From Klebsiella planticola ATCC 33531 (GTDB taxonomy: Bacteria > Pseudomonadota > Gammaproteobacteria > Enterobacterales > Enterobacteriaceae): 64,000 nt of DNA. The position numbers were made by a program, and so were the translations under genes. The DNA is taken from the NCBI RefSeq assembly GCF_000735435.1, contig NZ_JMPP01000030.1:29864-93863 (forward strand), in the 5' to 3' direction. The notes below the pieces were generated by a model that saw nothing but the letters and a program-made list of their open reading frames with translations, made no database searches and was not told the origin of the DNA. Below, piece after piece: positions 18,287 through 27,367 of the stretch; the stretch's first letter is position 1, and each line of letters opens with the position of its first letter.

Positions 18287-19510
18287 ATGGGACACGATTC
18301 TTTATACAGTGGCCCTGCCGTGGATGAATACCTCTTTACTTCTGAATCCGTTGCCGAAGGGCACCCGGATAAGATGGCGGACCAGATTTCTGACGCCATT
18401 CTTGATGCCTGTTTACTCAAAGATCCGTGGGCCAAAGTGGCCTGCGAATGCCTGGTAAAAACCGGGGCGGTGATTGTGGCCGGGGAAATATCGACCGATG
18501 CCAGTATCGACCTTGAGCAGATTGTGCGGGCGACGGTGAAATCTGTCGGCTACGACCATTCGTCGAAAGGTTTTGATGCCGCAACCTGTGCGGTCATCAG
18601 CATGCTGGGCAGGCAATCTGACGATATCGCTCGCGGCATCCGCGCCCGCGACCCGGCCTCGTTGGGGGCCGGCGATCAGGGAATAACCTTCGGCTATGCG
18701 TGCGATGAAACGCCGCAGCTCATGCCTGCTCCCATTCTCTACGCCCACCGGCTGATGGCGCGCCAGGCGCAGCTGCGTAAAACGCGCCAGCTGGATGGGT
18801 TATTACCGGATGCCAAGAGCCAGGTGACGCTGCGTTATGGCGACGGACGGATCGATCATGCCGACACCATCGTGGTCTCCACGCAACATCGCGCCGACTT
18901 TCCGCTGGCGACGCTGCGTGAAGCGGTGATGGAAGAGATAATTAAACCGGTTATTCCGGCACGCTGGCTGACCCCCGCCACCCGGCTGCTGATTAATCCT
19001 GCGGGGCCGTTTATCAACGGTGGGCCCGCTGCGGATTGCGGCCTGACCGGGCGCAAAATCATTGTCGATACCTATGGCGGCGCCGCGCGCCACGGCGGTG
19101 GAGCGTTTTCCGGGAAAGATCCTTCGAAGGTCGATCGTTCGGCGGCCTATGCCGCGCGCTACGTGGCGAAAAATATTGTTGCCGCGGGGCTCGCGACGCG
19201 ATGCGAAGTTCAGCTGGCCTGGGCCATCGGCCTTTCCCGACCGGTTTCGGTTGCCATCAATACCTTTGGGACTTCCCGTCTGTCGGCGCACCAGCTGACG
19301 CAGCTGGTCGACCGTCATTTTGACCTCAGCGTTTATGGCATTATCCGCCAGCTTGATTTGCTGGCGCCGCGCTATCGCCAGACGGCCTGCTACGGCCATT
19401 TTGGTCGGGAAGTCTTCCCCTGGGAACGCACTGATAAGGCGCCGCGGTTGCGTGACGATGCCGCCGGTCAGCTGTGCGCGTCGGTGTGTGCCCCCTTGCA
19501 TGAAAAATAA
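18287..19510 (+). CDS. S-adenosylmethionine synthetase paralogue (microcompartment-linked)
   Basis: Methionine adenosyltransferase of 407 aa making SAM from ATP and methionine. Family motifs are intact: [88 protein letters not shown] and [12 protein letters not shown]. It diverges clearly from housekeeping MetK, has ~14 extra N-terminal residues before LFTSES and a C-terminal tail ending CAPLHEK. No good ribosome site precedes ATG 18287; an internal GTG at VDEYLF is an alternative. It lies 12 bp before a BMC shell gene. It probably supplies SAM to the radical-SAM activase of the glycyl radical enzyme. Confidence 0.9.
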   Translation: MGHDSLYSGPAVDEYLFTSESVAEGHPDKMADQISDAILDACLLKDPWAKVACECLVKTGAVIVAGEISTDASIDLEQIVRATVKSVGYDHSSKGFDAATCAVISMLGRQSDDIARGIRARDPASLGAGDQGITFGYACDETPQLMPAPILYAHRLMARQAQLRKTRQLDGLLPDAKSQVTLRYGDGRIDHADTIVVSTQHRADFPLATLREAVMEEIIKPVIPARWLTPATRLLINPAGPFINGGPAADCGLTGRKIIVDTYGGAARHGGGAFSGKDPSKVDRSAAYAARYVAKNIVAAGLATRCEVQLAWAIGLSRPVSVAINTFGTSRLSAHQLTQLVDRHFDLSVYGIIRQLDLLAPRYRQTACYGHFGREVFPWERTDKAPRLRDDAAGQLCASVCAPLHEK

Positions 19511-19522
19511 CAGGAGAGAGAT

Positions 19523-20101
19523 ATGTCCGGGCAGAGCTTAGGCTTAATTGAAACCGTTGGCTTAACGGTGGCGGTAGAGGCCGCTGATGCCGCAATAAAA
19601 TCGGCGAATGTCGAACTGGTTGGATATGAGCTAACCAAGGGCGGCGGGCTGGTGACCATCAAATTAACCGGTGAGGTTGGCGCCATGAACGCCGCCGTCT
19701 CCGCCGGGGTGGCCGCCGCGAGCCGGGTCGGGCAGGTCTATGCCTGGAAAGTCATTGCGCGTACCGCAACCGGCATTGATAGTCTGATTGCCTCATCACA
19801 AACATACGGCACGCCTCCTGAACCGGTAGCGCCTGCCGCCGAATGCCTTCCTGCCGCAGCGGAGATCCCTGACGCGACGATAGCGGTGGTCAATATTACG
19901 TCTCCCGCGCAGACCGCTTCCTGTCTGGCGTTCGAAGAGAGCCCGGGCGTTGCATCGCCGGAATCGCCGGCGGCGGAGCGCGACCCGGCGCCGGTCGAGC
20001 CGGTGCGCGAAGAGGCTGAGCCTCAGAATGAGCCGACGGTTCAGGCCATTCAGGAGGAGAAAAAAACGGCGCGAACCCGGGCGAAGAACACCCGGCGCTA
20101 G
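19523..20101 (+). CDS. BMC-H shell protein with C-terminal extension
   Basis: Microcompartment shell protein of 192 aa. Residues 5-90 are a canonical BMC domain (LGLIETVGLTVAVEAADAAI, VGYELTKGGGLVTIKLTGEV, GAMNAAVSAGVAAASRVGQV). Residues ~95-192 form a Pro/Ala/Glu-rich, probably disordered tail ending in a basic stretch (KKTARTRAKNTRR). Other extended BMC-H proteins (PduK, EutK types) carry different C-terminal domains. AGGAGAGAGAT precedes the ATG. Coexpressed with the MetK paralogue; a terminator follows at 20121. Confidence 0.9.
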   Translation: MSGQSLGLIETVGLTVAVEAADAAIKSANVELVGYELTKGGGLVTIKLTGEVGAMNAAVSAGVAAASRVGQVYAWKVIARTATGIDSLIASSQTYGTPPEPVAPAAECLPAAAEIPDATIAVVNITSPAQTASCLAFEESPGVASPESPAAERDPAPVEPVREEAEPQNEPTVQAIQEEKKTARTRAKNTRR

Positions 20102-20120
20102 CCGCTGTCGTTGCAGCTAA

Positions 20121-20142
20121 GCCACCTGCGGGTGGCTTTTTT
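20121..20142 (+). terminator. Rho-independent terminator
   Basis: GCCACC-TGCG-GGTGGC followed by TTTTTT, 19 bp after the BMC-H stop; ends the regulator/MetK/shell transcript. Confidence 0.85.
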
Positions 20143-20275
20143 GTTGCTGCGCGTCAGGAAACGGCGGTGAGAGGTGGCAGAGCAACCGGGCTCTGCCCGG
20201 ATACGCAGCTAAGAATCGGATGGGGATGCCTGGGGAGGGACCGCTGGTGACACGAGCTGAAAAGGGGCGTTTGCG

Positions 20276-20314
20276 GCGCACTCCGCCGCCGTGTGTTGCG
20301 CTGGCGGAGTGCGC
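20276..20314 (-). terminator. Inverted repeat after the aquaglyceroporin gene
   Basis: 12-bp arms GCGCACTCCGCC (20276-20287) and GGCGGAGTGCGC (20303-20314), 14 bp beyond the aquaporin stop on the minus strand. No T tract follows, so it may be an mRNA-protecting hairpin rather than an intrinsic terminator. Confidence 0.45.
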
Positions 20315-20328
20315 GCACGTTGGGTCAA

Positions 20329-21156
20329 TCAGGACAGCGGATGACTCGCCGTCTCCGCGGCGGGTTTGGCGGCGGGGAGATGGCGCCCGATACCGTAGCG
20401 GTAGATAGCCGCGCCCAGGATTCCGCCGATGACCGGCGCAATCAAAGGCACGAGGAAGTAGGGAATCTCTCTGCCTCCGGTCATGGCGACGGAGCCCCAG
20501 CCGTTCAGAAACGTAAACAGTTTTGGACCAAAATCACGAGCCGGGTTCATGGCAAATCCGGTTAGCGGGGCGGTCGCCGCACCGATGACTGCCACCAGCA
20601 GGCCGATCAGCAGCGGTGCAAGTGGCCCTTTGGGCACACCGTTGCCATCGTCGGTCAGCGCCATAATCAAGCCAATCAGCATCGAGGTAATGACAATTTC
20701 CACCAGCGCCGCGAGCCAGACGCTGATGCTTGCCGCCGGATAGGTCGAAAAAATGCTGGCCAGATACAGGCTGTCCTGACTGCCGCGCACCATCTGGTGG
20801 GCCTGTTCATAGTCGGCGAACAGATTGTGGTACAGCAGATAGGTCAGGGCGGCGCCGCAAAATGCGCCGGCCATCTGCGCCAGGATATAAGGCGCCACTT
20901 TCTTCGCCTCAAAGCGGGCGAACATCCATAAGGCGATGGTGACCGCCGGGTTAAGATGAGCGCCGGAGATCCCTGCCGTCAGGTAGACCGCCAGCGCAAT
21001 ACCCAGCCCCCATACAATACAGATTTCCCAAAGACCGAAGCTGGCGCCAGCCAGTTTTGCCGCACACAGCACGCTGGTGCCGAAAAACATAAACAATCCG
21101 GTACCAAGAAATTCTGCAATACATTGTCCGGTTACTGATTCACGAGAGTCACTCAT
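20329..21156 (-). CDS. Aquaglyceroporin (GlpF-like MIP family)
   Basis: Inner-membrane channel of 275 aa with six hydrophobic segments. The two MIP half-helix motifs are HLNPAVTIAL and AMNPARDFGPK; an Asp after the second NPAR, as here, is typical of glycerol-conducting GlpF-type pores. AGGAAAAAAACT precedes the ATG. It is the last gene of the minus microcompartment operon, 95 bp after the activase. PduF plays the analogous role in B12-dependent pdu operons, so it probably brings 1,2-propanediol or glycerol into the cell. This supports a diol rather than choline substrate for the glycyl radical enzyme. Confidence 0.9.
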   Translation of the reverse strand: MSDSRESVTGQCIAEFLGTGLFMFFGTSVLCAAKLAGASFGLWEICIVWGLGIALAVYLTAGISGAHLNPAVTIALWMFARFEAKKVAPYILAQMAGAFCGAALTYLLYHNLFADYEQAHQMVRGSQDSLYLASIFSTYPAASISVWLAALVEIVITSMLIGLIMALTDDGNGVPKGPLAPLLIGLLVAVIGAATAPLTGFAMNPARDFGPKLFTFLNGWGSVAMTGGREIPYFLVPLIAPVIGGILGAAIYRYGIGRHLPAAKPAAETASHPLS

Positions 21157-21251
21157 AGTTTTTTTCCTGTATTAAGCGATGCGCTATGCCATCTCTTAAC
21201 GATTGGGGTACAAGGGATAAGAGCGCGAAATCATTTTTTGTGTTGTCGGGA

Positions 21252-22169
21252 TTAGCCGCCGATATGGCAATGAAATCCCATCGATTCAACGATTTTTTTC
21301 AGGCTGGCCATGTTGTCTTCTGAGCGTGAGCCGGCATCGCCCATGGGATAAATGCGGCCCAGCAGGGTATATTTATTTTCGCCAAAGGTGTGATAAGGCA
21401 GTAGATGAATGGTGTCCACCCCGGACATCAGGCGGGCAAATTCAGCAATGCTGCGAATCTCCTCCGGGCTGTCGTTAACGCCGGGAATCACCGGGATGCG
21501 CACAATAACGTGAGTGATAAAGGAGATCCGAATCAGATTTTCCAGAATCGTGCGGTTATCCACACCCGTATTAAGTTGATGAATGGTCGGGTTAACGGCC
21601 TTAATATCCGTCAATGCCAGATCGACCCACGGAAAGACGTCCTCAATCACCGCTTTGCTTGTCATTCCCGTCGTTTCCATTGCCGTGTGCCAGCCTTTGG
21701 CTTTACAGGCTTTCAGGAGCTCGCGCGCAAACACCGGCTGCGCCAGCGGCTCACCGCCTGAGAGGGTAATTCCGCCGCCGGAGCGCCGAAATAAGTTTTC
21801 CTCTTTCTGCAGCTCACGTATCACGTCGCTGACGGTCATGCGTTTGCCTTTCATTTCCAGCGCCTGAGTCGGGCAGACCGCGGTGCATTTACCGCACTGA
21901 ATACAGCGTTCGCGGTCGATAAAGAACGGATTGCCAGCAGAGAGCGCCTGCTGCTGACAGACCTCCACGCATTTTCCGCAGCGGATACAGTCGCTTTTTT
22001 TATAGATTAACTCGGGCTGTGGGCGCTGTGATTCCGGGTTGCTGCACCACTTACAGGCCAGCGGACAGCCTTTAAAAAACGGGATCGTGCGGATGCCGGG
22101 GCCATCATGCAGGGAGTAGCGTTGAATATTGAATAACACGCCTTCGGTATCGTATTCGACTCTGTTCAT
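21252..22169 (-). CDS. Glycyl-radical enzyme activase (radical SAM)
   Basis: Radical-SAM activase of 305 aa that installs the glycyl radical on the upstream enzyme. The 4Fe-4S radical-SAM motif is FFKGCPLACKWCSNPE (CX3CX2C). An inserted ferredoxin-like domain carries CIRCGKCVEVC and CIQCGKCTAVCPTQ for two auxiliary clusters. GGGITLSGGEPLAQ is the SAM-binding GGE motif. ATG 22167-22169 was preferred to a GTG nine codons upstream because homology begins at once (VEYDTEGVLFNIQRYSLHDG). It lies 109 bp after the dehydratase gene, with a hairpin between. Confidence 0.94.
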   Translation of the reverse strand: MNRVEYDTEGVLFNIQRYSLHDGPGIRTIPFFKGCPLACKWCSNPESQRPQPELIYKKSDCIRCGKCVEVCQQQALSAGNPFFIDRERCIQCGKCTAVCPTQALEMKGKRMTVSDVIRELQKEENLFRRSGGGITLSGGEPLAQPVFARELLKACKAKGWHTAMETTGMTSKAVIEDVFPWVDLALTDIKAVNPTIHQLNTGVDNRTILENLIRISFITHVIVRIPVIPGVNDSPEEIRSIAEFARLMSGVDTIHLLPYHTFGENKYTLLGRIYPMGDAGSRSEDNMASLKKIVESMGFHCHIGG

Positions 22170-22237
22170 AACATCACTCGTCAAAAAAGCGACCACCAGG
22201 CAACAGCAAGTCAGCCGCTAAAATCGGGTCTGATAAA

Positions 22238-22261
22238 GGGCCATACGTTACCGTATGGCCC
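22238..22261 (-). terminator. Intercistronic hairpin between dehydratase and activase
   Basis: GGGCCATACG-TTAC-CGTATGGCCC, perfect 10-bp stem 17 bp after the dehydratase stop, followed on the minus strand by TTTATC. Probably attenuates transcription or stabilises the upstream mRNA so that enzyme exceeds activase. Confidence 0.65.
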
Positions 22262-22278
22262 TGGCAGGTCAGGCAAAA

Positions 22279-24822
22279 TCAGAATTGCTGTTCGGTGCGG
22301 CTGATGATGTCATCCTGGACTTCTTTCGCCAGTACCACGAACTGCGCGCTATAGCCCGCAACGCGAACCACCAGGTCCTGGTGCTGCTGTGGGTTTTTCT
22401 GCGCCTCCAGCAACGTGTTGCGATCGATAACGTTAAACTGTACGTGCATCCCTTTCTTATCGAAGTAGTTACGCACCAGACCGCCAAAGTTTCGCAGACC
22501 CTTTTCCCCCGCCAGTGAGGAGGGCAGGAATTTCTGGTTGTAGAGCGTCCCGTTCGAGGCGATAAAGTGATCCAGTTTGGCTACCGAGTTCGCTGCGGCG
22601 GTCGGGCCGAGGGTATCTTTGCCCTGGCGCGGCGATACGCCGTCGGCAAGCGGCTCTTTCGCCAGGCGACCGTCCGGCAGGGCGCTCACGTCTTTACCAA
22701 ACAGCACGTTCGCCGACACCGGGTAGATACCGGCCTGGAAACGTCCGCCGCGTGGGTTGGTATACTTCTCCACTTCCTGACAGTAGATCAGCGCGCATTG
22801 GCGGGCGACAAGATCCACGTCGTCGATGTCGTTACCAAAACACGGCGAATTTTCCAGAATATGGCGAATCTCTTCATAACGCGGATTTCCTGCCGACGGC
22901 GCCGGAGTGACGCTGGCGAGCTGGCGATAGACTTCATTTTTAATCTCTGCCGGGTTCAACGAGCCGTGGCGGTCGATAATGCGTTTGACCACTTCATAGA
23001 TATCCTGCTCGCCGAGAGAGGATTTTGCCGCCGCGCTACGCGGGTTGCCGCCGACCGGGTAGCCGAAGTTGGCGTCCAGCGCGCCCTTCAGTTCCTGAAG
23101 CGTCAGGCGGCGATCCTCAAACACCTGTTTTTGGATGGCGTAGACGGAGTCGCCGGTATCGGCAATGCCGAACGCCTGCGGGCCGGTAAAGTTGTAAATC
23201 GCGCCGCCCTCCTGCAGGGATTTTCCTCGGCCAATGCAGTCATCTACCAGCGCGGACAGGAACGGCAGAGGGCAGCGTTCGCCGTGGGCGATGTCGACGC
23301 TGTTGCACGCTTCGACCAGCTGGTGCACAAAGTGCGCCATCTGTTTTTTGAAGGCGGCATAGAAGTCATCCATGCCGGCGTACTGGGTCATCTCGCCGGT
23401 CATCGGGCCAAGCTGTTTGTTTCCTGAGCGGCCGTTGTTAAGGGTAATTTCCAGGACCTTCGCGACGTTGAAGAACGCCGCGTCGTGCCAGCCTTCGGTG
23501 CGATGCGGCGCCTGCGGCTCCACACAGCCGATGATGCAATAGTCGCGGGCGTCATGCAGCGAGACGCCGCGGTTTTGCAGCGCCGGGATGATCACTTCAT
23601 CGTTGTACATCGCCGGTACGCCAAGCCCCAGACGGACCAGCTCGCAGGCGCGATAGAGAAACTCATCCGGCGTGCCTTGCCAGACGCGAATTGAGAAAGA
23701 GGGCTGCGGCAAACGTACGTGGGCCGTGGCTTCCATGCACATGTAGGTTAATGGGTTGGTGGCATCACGGCCGTCTTCGGTCTGACCGCCCACGCACAGG
23801 TTCTGGAAGACGGCATAGCCGGCGAAGGCCTGGGCCGAAATCTCATCGCGAGTTTTGTTGATATCGTTAAGCTTGATCCAGCAGCAGTCCACCAGCTCCT
23901 GGGCAAATTCGCTGCTGATGGCGGTATCCGCCGCCAGATACGGATACATGTACTGGTCGAAACGGCCGGGAGAAATCGAGTGGCCGCTGGATTCAATCTG
24001 CAGCATGCTCTGAATAAACCAGAAGGTCTGGCAGGCTTCCCAGAAGGTTGTCGCGCCGTATTCCGGCACGCGGGTACAGTTGCTGGCAATCTGTTCCAGC
24101 TCGCGCTGACGGGTTGGGTCGCGCTCTTCACGGGCAAGGCGCGAGGCTTCCTGCGCGTAGCGATGGGCGAAATTGATTGCCGCCTGATAGCTCAGAATAA
24201 CGGCGTTGTAGAACTGCTCTTTTTTGATGTAATCGGAGGTACTGCGATCGAGGTTCTCCAGCGCGCGGGTCACTTCATCGATGATCCCGCGAAAGCCGAT
24301 TTTCAGGACCTTGCCATAATCGACGCTGACGTGTCCGATACCGCCAAAGAAGTAGTTGCCGACGGTGAAAACGCCGTTGCTCATGCTCTCTTTTGTCCCT
24401 TCGGACATATAGGAGGCGGCGAGCGAACTGGTGGTTTTACCCGGCCAGTATTTAAAGGCCTGGTGGAGTTCATCGGCGGTTTTTTTCTCAATAATGAACG
24501 GGTCGGCGACACGGTGGGCCATAGTGTCGAACTCTTTTTCGACCCAGTCATAAGAGAATTCAGGACAAATTTCTGTTGAACGTGGATTAATAGTGACGGC
24601 GCCGACGATTAACTCGTCAGGGCGAATAGTGACCGGCAGCTCGTTAAATATTTTCTCAACGACTTTTGCCCGACGCATAATAGCGGGAAGCTGTTCATTC
24701 TCTTTATATGCCTCGGTTGCCAGCACCGCACGTTCAGATTCTACATACGGTTTAGCATGCAGAATCATATTTTTGAGTCTTACTACACGATCGGTCGGAT
24801 GAGTAAAGCCTTTCTCTAACAT
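22279..24822 (-). CDS. Glycyl radical diol dehydratase (B12-independent)
   Basis: Glycyl radical enzyme of 847 aa in the pyruvate-formate-lyase superfamily. Active-site loop IIGCVEPQ gives Cys433 and Glu435; the radical loop VRVAGYSAQF near the C-terminus places the radical at Gly823. His164 (GIGHVSVDYG), His281-Ser282 (SSGHSISPGRF) and Asp447 (GWHDAAFF) fall at the same numbers as the substrate-binding residues I recall for Clostridium butyricum glycerol dehydratase. This supports dehydration of 1,2-propanediol to propionaldehyde (or glycerol to 3-hydroxypropionaldehyde) rather than choline cleavage. There is no long N-terminal encapsulation extension. CGGGAG precedes the ATG. Confidence 0.93.
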   Translation of the reverse strand: MLEKGFTHPTDRVVRLKNMILHAKPYVESERAVLATEAYKENEQLPAIMRRAKVVEKIFNELPVTIRPDELIVGAVTINPRSTEICPEFSYDWVEKEFDTMAHRVADPFIIEKKTADELHQAFKYWPGKTTSSLAASYMSEGTKESMSNGVFTVGNYFFGGIGHVSVDYGKVLKIGFRGIIDEVTRALENLDRSTSDYIKKEQFYNAVILSYQAAINFAHRYAQEASRLAREERDPTRQRELEQIASNCTRVPEYGATTFWEACQTFWFIQSMLQIESSGHSISPGRFDQYMYPYLAADTAISSEFAQELVDCCWIKLNDINKTRDEISAQAFAGYAVFQNLCVGGQTEDGRDATNPLTYMCMEATAHVRLPQPSFSIRVWQGTPDEFLYRACELVRLGLGVPAMYNDEVIIPALQNRGVSLHDARDYCIIGCVEPQAPHRTEGWHDAAFFNVAKVLEITLNNGRSGNKQLGPMTGEMTQYAGMDDFYAAFKKQMAHFVHQLVEACNSVDIAHGERCPLPFLSALVDDCIGRGKSLQEGGAIYNFTGPQAFGIADTGDSVYAIQKQVFEDRRLTLQELKGALDANFGYPVGGNPRSAAAKSSLGEQDIYEVVKRIIDRHGSLNPAEIKNEVYRQLASVTPAPSAGNPRYEEIRHILENSPCFGNDIDDVDLVARQCALIYCQEVEKYTNPRGGRFQAGIYPVSANVLFGKDVSALPDGRLAKEPLADGVSPRQGKDTLGPTAAANSVAKLDHFIASNGTLYNQKFLPSSLAGEKGLRNFGGLVRNYFDKKGMHVQFNVIDRNTLLEAQKNPQQHQDLVVRVAGYSAQFVVLAKEVQDDIISRTEQQF

Positions 24823-24900
24823 ACAATAACTCCCGAAATGATATAAGCGTGGGGGATTACCACACCTGAGTTTTTTTACCTGACGGTAGTGCCGGGTACG

Positions 24901-25476
24901 CTAGCTAATAGTGTTGCTGCCGATTAAACTAATAAATTGACGTAATATTTCCGGGTGCGCCATCCAGGTCGTCGCGGTAACAAGATTGCCGTCATGTACC
25001 GCCTCGTGGTCCGCGGCGCTCACCCAGATACCGCCAGCCATTTCAACTTCAGGCTTTAAGGTGAAATATCCCGTCAGCGTTTTACCTTTTAATATGCCGG
25101 CAGCAACCAGAATTTGTGGTCCATGACATATAGCGGCAATCGGTAGCGCAATGTTATTCGCACAATGGATGATATTTAATACCATCCGGTTCAGTCGTAA
25201 ATATTCCGGAGCACGGCCGCCGGCAAGATATATTCCACAATATTCCTGTACCCTGACTTCATCAAAAGAGGCGGTTAAGCGGAACAGATGCCCCGGTTTT
25301 TCGCTGTAGGTTTGATCGCCTTCAAAATCATGAATCGCGGTCTTTATATATTCCCCGCAGCGTTTTCCGGGGCACACCACATCCACTCTGAAACCTAACA
25401 TGCTTAATGCCTGCCATGGCACCATGACTTCATAGTCTTCAGAGAAATCGCCTGCCAGAAGCAAAATTCTTTTCAT
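24901..25476 (-). CDS. DJ-1/PfpI-family protein of the microcompartment operon
   Basis: Cytoplasmic protein of 191 aa with the DJ-1/PfpI fold: start RILLLAGDFSEDYEVMVP, LAGGRAPEYLRLN and the nucleophile elbow AAICHGPQIL containing the reactive Cys. Relatives include proteases, deglycases and glyoxalase III-type enzymes. ATG 25474-25476 was chosen (GAGAG upstream); the longer frame overlaps the shell gene. It lies between the PduU-like shell gene and the dehydratase. A protective role against aldehyde or dicarbonyl damage is plausible but inferred. Confidence 0.85.
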   Translation of the reverse strand: MKRILLLAGDFSEDYEVMVPWQALSMLGFRVDVVCPGKRCGEYIKTAIHDFEGDQTYSEKPGHLFRLTASFDEVRVQEYCGIYLAGGRAPEYLRLNRMVLNIIHCANNIALPIAAICHGPQILVAAGILKGKTLTGYFTLKPEVEMAGGIWVSAADHEAVHDGNLVTATTWMAHPEILRQFISLIGSNTIS

Positions 25477-25486
25477 AAGCGAACTC

Positions 25487-25801
25487 TCAGAACGTACTGT
25501 CATCATCCTCAATAATACGCATGGCCTCATTCACTGCGGCGATCTCGCCGAACAGCGCCAGCGTCGTGATATGCTGCGGACAGCTGCCAAAGATCTCCGA
25601 TACCGCAACATGTGCGCTTTTACTTGCCAGATCGGCGTAAAAGTACAGATCTGGTATCGGCAACATAATCAACCCGATAGCGTCAATGCGGATGCTTTCC
25701 AGCCGGTTGCGAGATTCCGCGGGCATTCGCCTTTTCAGCATGGCGAGCGTTTCCGGCGTTGGCGCGTTGATAATGCGTTTTTTCATGATCGAGTCAGCCA
25801 T
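25487..25801 (-). CDS. PduU/EutS-like BMC-H shell protein (permuted)
   Basis: Small shell protein of 104 aa. The segment RIDAIGLIMLPIPDLYFYADLA, then ALFGEIAAVNEAMRIIEDD, matches the circularly permuted BMC domain of PduU/EutS, in which an N-terminal strand forms a small beta barrel over the pore. It is weakly conserved, so the assignment rests on pattern, length and context between the aldehyde dehydrogenase and DJ-1 genes. The ATG lies 10 bp after the aldehyde dehydrogenase stop. Confidence 0.75.
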   Translation of the reverse strand: MADSIMKKRIINAPTPETLAMLKRRMPAESRNRLESIRIDAIGLIMLPIPDLYFYADLASKSAHVAVSEIFGSCPQHITTLALFGEIAAVNEAMRIIEDDDSTF

Positions 25802-25811
25802 CCTGCTTCAG

Positions 25812-27326
25812 TCAACGAATATTGAGCGCTTCAACCATCACGCAGCGACGGTGCCTGGCGTAGGAGCGTGCCGAGGTCAGCCCTTCACCGGTCGGCCCGG
25901 CAATGGTAAATGTGGTATGTCCTTCGCCGCCAACGCCTAATCCGGCATACGACGGGCCATTTTTCACAAAAATAGTGGTCTGGATCAGCCGCGCCATTTT
26001 GGTCAGTTTTTCAACGTTGGTAGAGTGCATCATCGCCGTGTGACGATGACCATGTTCAACCTTCACCGCCAGATCGATCGCTTCATCGACGTTTTCCACT
26101 CTGACCACCGGCAAAACCGGCATCATCAGTTCGTGCACCACGAATGGATGATCACGTTCGGTTTCAATCAGGATAACTTTGATCTCCTCCGGCACGCTGA
26201 TACCGATTTGCTGCAGAATGTAGCGCGCATCTTTCCCTACCAGTGCGGTACTCGGGCCGTTTCCTTTTTCATTCAGCACCAGCGCCTGTAGCTGCTGAAT
26301 ATGTTGTTTGTCGCACAGCAGCCAGGCGCCGCTTTTTTTCATGCAGTGGATGAGATAGTCCGCCACTTCATTGACGACAATGACCTCTTTTTCCGCCACG
26401 CAGGGGAGGTTGTTATCGAAGCTGCAGCCGTTAATGATATCGCGGGCGGCTTTCTCGATATTGGCGGTTTCATCAACCACAACGGGAGGATTGCCGGCGC
26501 CGGCGCCAATCGCTTTTTTGCCGGACGACATCACGGTTTTCACTATCGCCGGTCCGCCGGTGGCGACCAGCATATTGATACGCGCGTCGCCGATTAAGGC
26601 ATTGGTGTTGTCAATCGACGGGCTGGCGACCGTGACCACCAGACTGGCGGGGGCGCCGAGCCGGGCCAGCTGTTGATTGATTAACGTGACGCAGTACAAC
26701 GACACCTGACGCGAACGCGGATGCGGGCTAAAGACCACGGCGTTGCCGGCGGCCAGCATACCGAGGGTATTGTTGATAATGGTCTCGGTCGGATTGGTGG
26801 TCGGGGTGATCGAACCAATGACGCCATAGGCGGAGTATTCGGTCAGCGTCAGGCCGCCATCACCGCTGATGGCGGCGGTGATGAGATCTTCAACCCCCGG
26901 AGTTTTTTGCGCGGCAACGCGGTTTTTCACCATCTTGTCGGCATAATTTCCCATTCCGGTCTCTTCCACCGCCATGGTCGAGAGCGCGTGCAAAATCTCT
27001 TCCTGCAGGAAAAACTGGCGAATGCCGTCAACAAAGCGGGCGCGATCCTGCATTGAGCAGTGGCGATACTGGATATACGCCTGCTGCGCCGCAGTAATCG
27101 CGGCATCCATGGTGGCAAAAACACCGTCACCGGCGTTCCCGTCGACAGGGGCGGCGGTTGCGGCTCCGGCCTGGCTTGCCAGTACGCTGGCCACAATCGC
27201 GTCGATGCTGCCGCGATCGAGCGGTGTGGCGGCTGCCGGCGCATGCTGTTCGGGCGCTGGCGCCGTCGTTTTCGTATATTTACTCAGCACGCGGGAGACG
27301 GCCTGAGTAATATCAAGATCGTTCAT
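25812..27326 (-). CDS. CoA-acylating aldehyde dehydrogenase (PduP/EutE-like)
   Basis: Enzyme of 504 aa converting propionaldehyde plus NAD and CoA to propionyl-CoA inside the microcompartment. The N-terminus MNDLDITQAVSRVLSKYTK is an amphipathic encapsulation helix, followed by a Pro/Ala linker (residues ~20-65). Catalytic Cys309 is in CSFDNNLPCVAEKEV; GSITPTTNPTETIINNTLG and AIGAGAGNPPVVVDETANI are the nucleotide-binding segments of the PduP/EutE group. The product goes to PduL and the kinase in the same operon, while the alcohol dehydrogenase recycles NAD. Confidence 0.94.
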   Translation of the reverse strand: MNDLDITQAVSRVLSKYTKTTAPAPEQHAPAAATPLDRGSIDAIVASVLASQAGAATAAPVDGNAGDGVFATMDAAITAAQQAYIQYRHCSMQDRARFVDGIRQFFLQEEILHALSTMAVEETGMGNYADKMVKNRVAAQKTPGVEDLITAAISGDGGLTLTEYSAYGVIGSITPTTNPTETIINNTLGMLAAGNAVVFSPHPRSRQVSLYCVTLINQQLARLGAPASLVVTVASPSIDNTNALIGDARINMLVATGGPAIVKTVMSSGKKAIGAGAGNPPVVVDETANIEKAARDIINGCSFDNNLPCVAEKEVIVVNEVADYLIHCMKKSGAWLLCDKQHIQQLQALVLNEKGNGPSTALVGKDARYILQQIGISVPEEIKVILIETERDHPFVVHELMMPVLPVVRVENVDEAIDLAVKVEHGHRHTAMMHSTNVEKLTKMARLIQTTIFVKNGPSYAGLGVGGEGHTTFTIAGPTGEGLTSARSYARHRRCVMVEALNIR

Positions 27327-27367
27327 GCTGTATCTTCCTTACTTCGCTTCGCTCGTGGGTGCCACCA

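Noticed and set aside
22567..23427. 286-codon plus-strand ORF
   Set aside because: Antisense to the glycyl radical enzyme; no recognisable protein.
22279..24822. Choline trimethylamine-lyase (CutC) assignment
   Set aside because: The GCVEP motif is shared, but the His164/His281/Ser282/Asp447 set, glycerol facilitator and PocR-type sensor favour a diol dehydratase.
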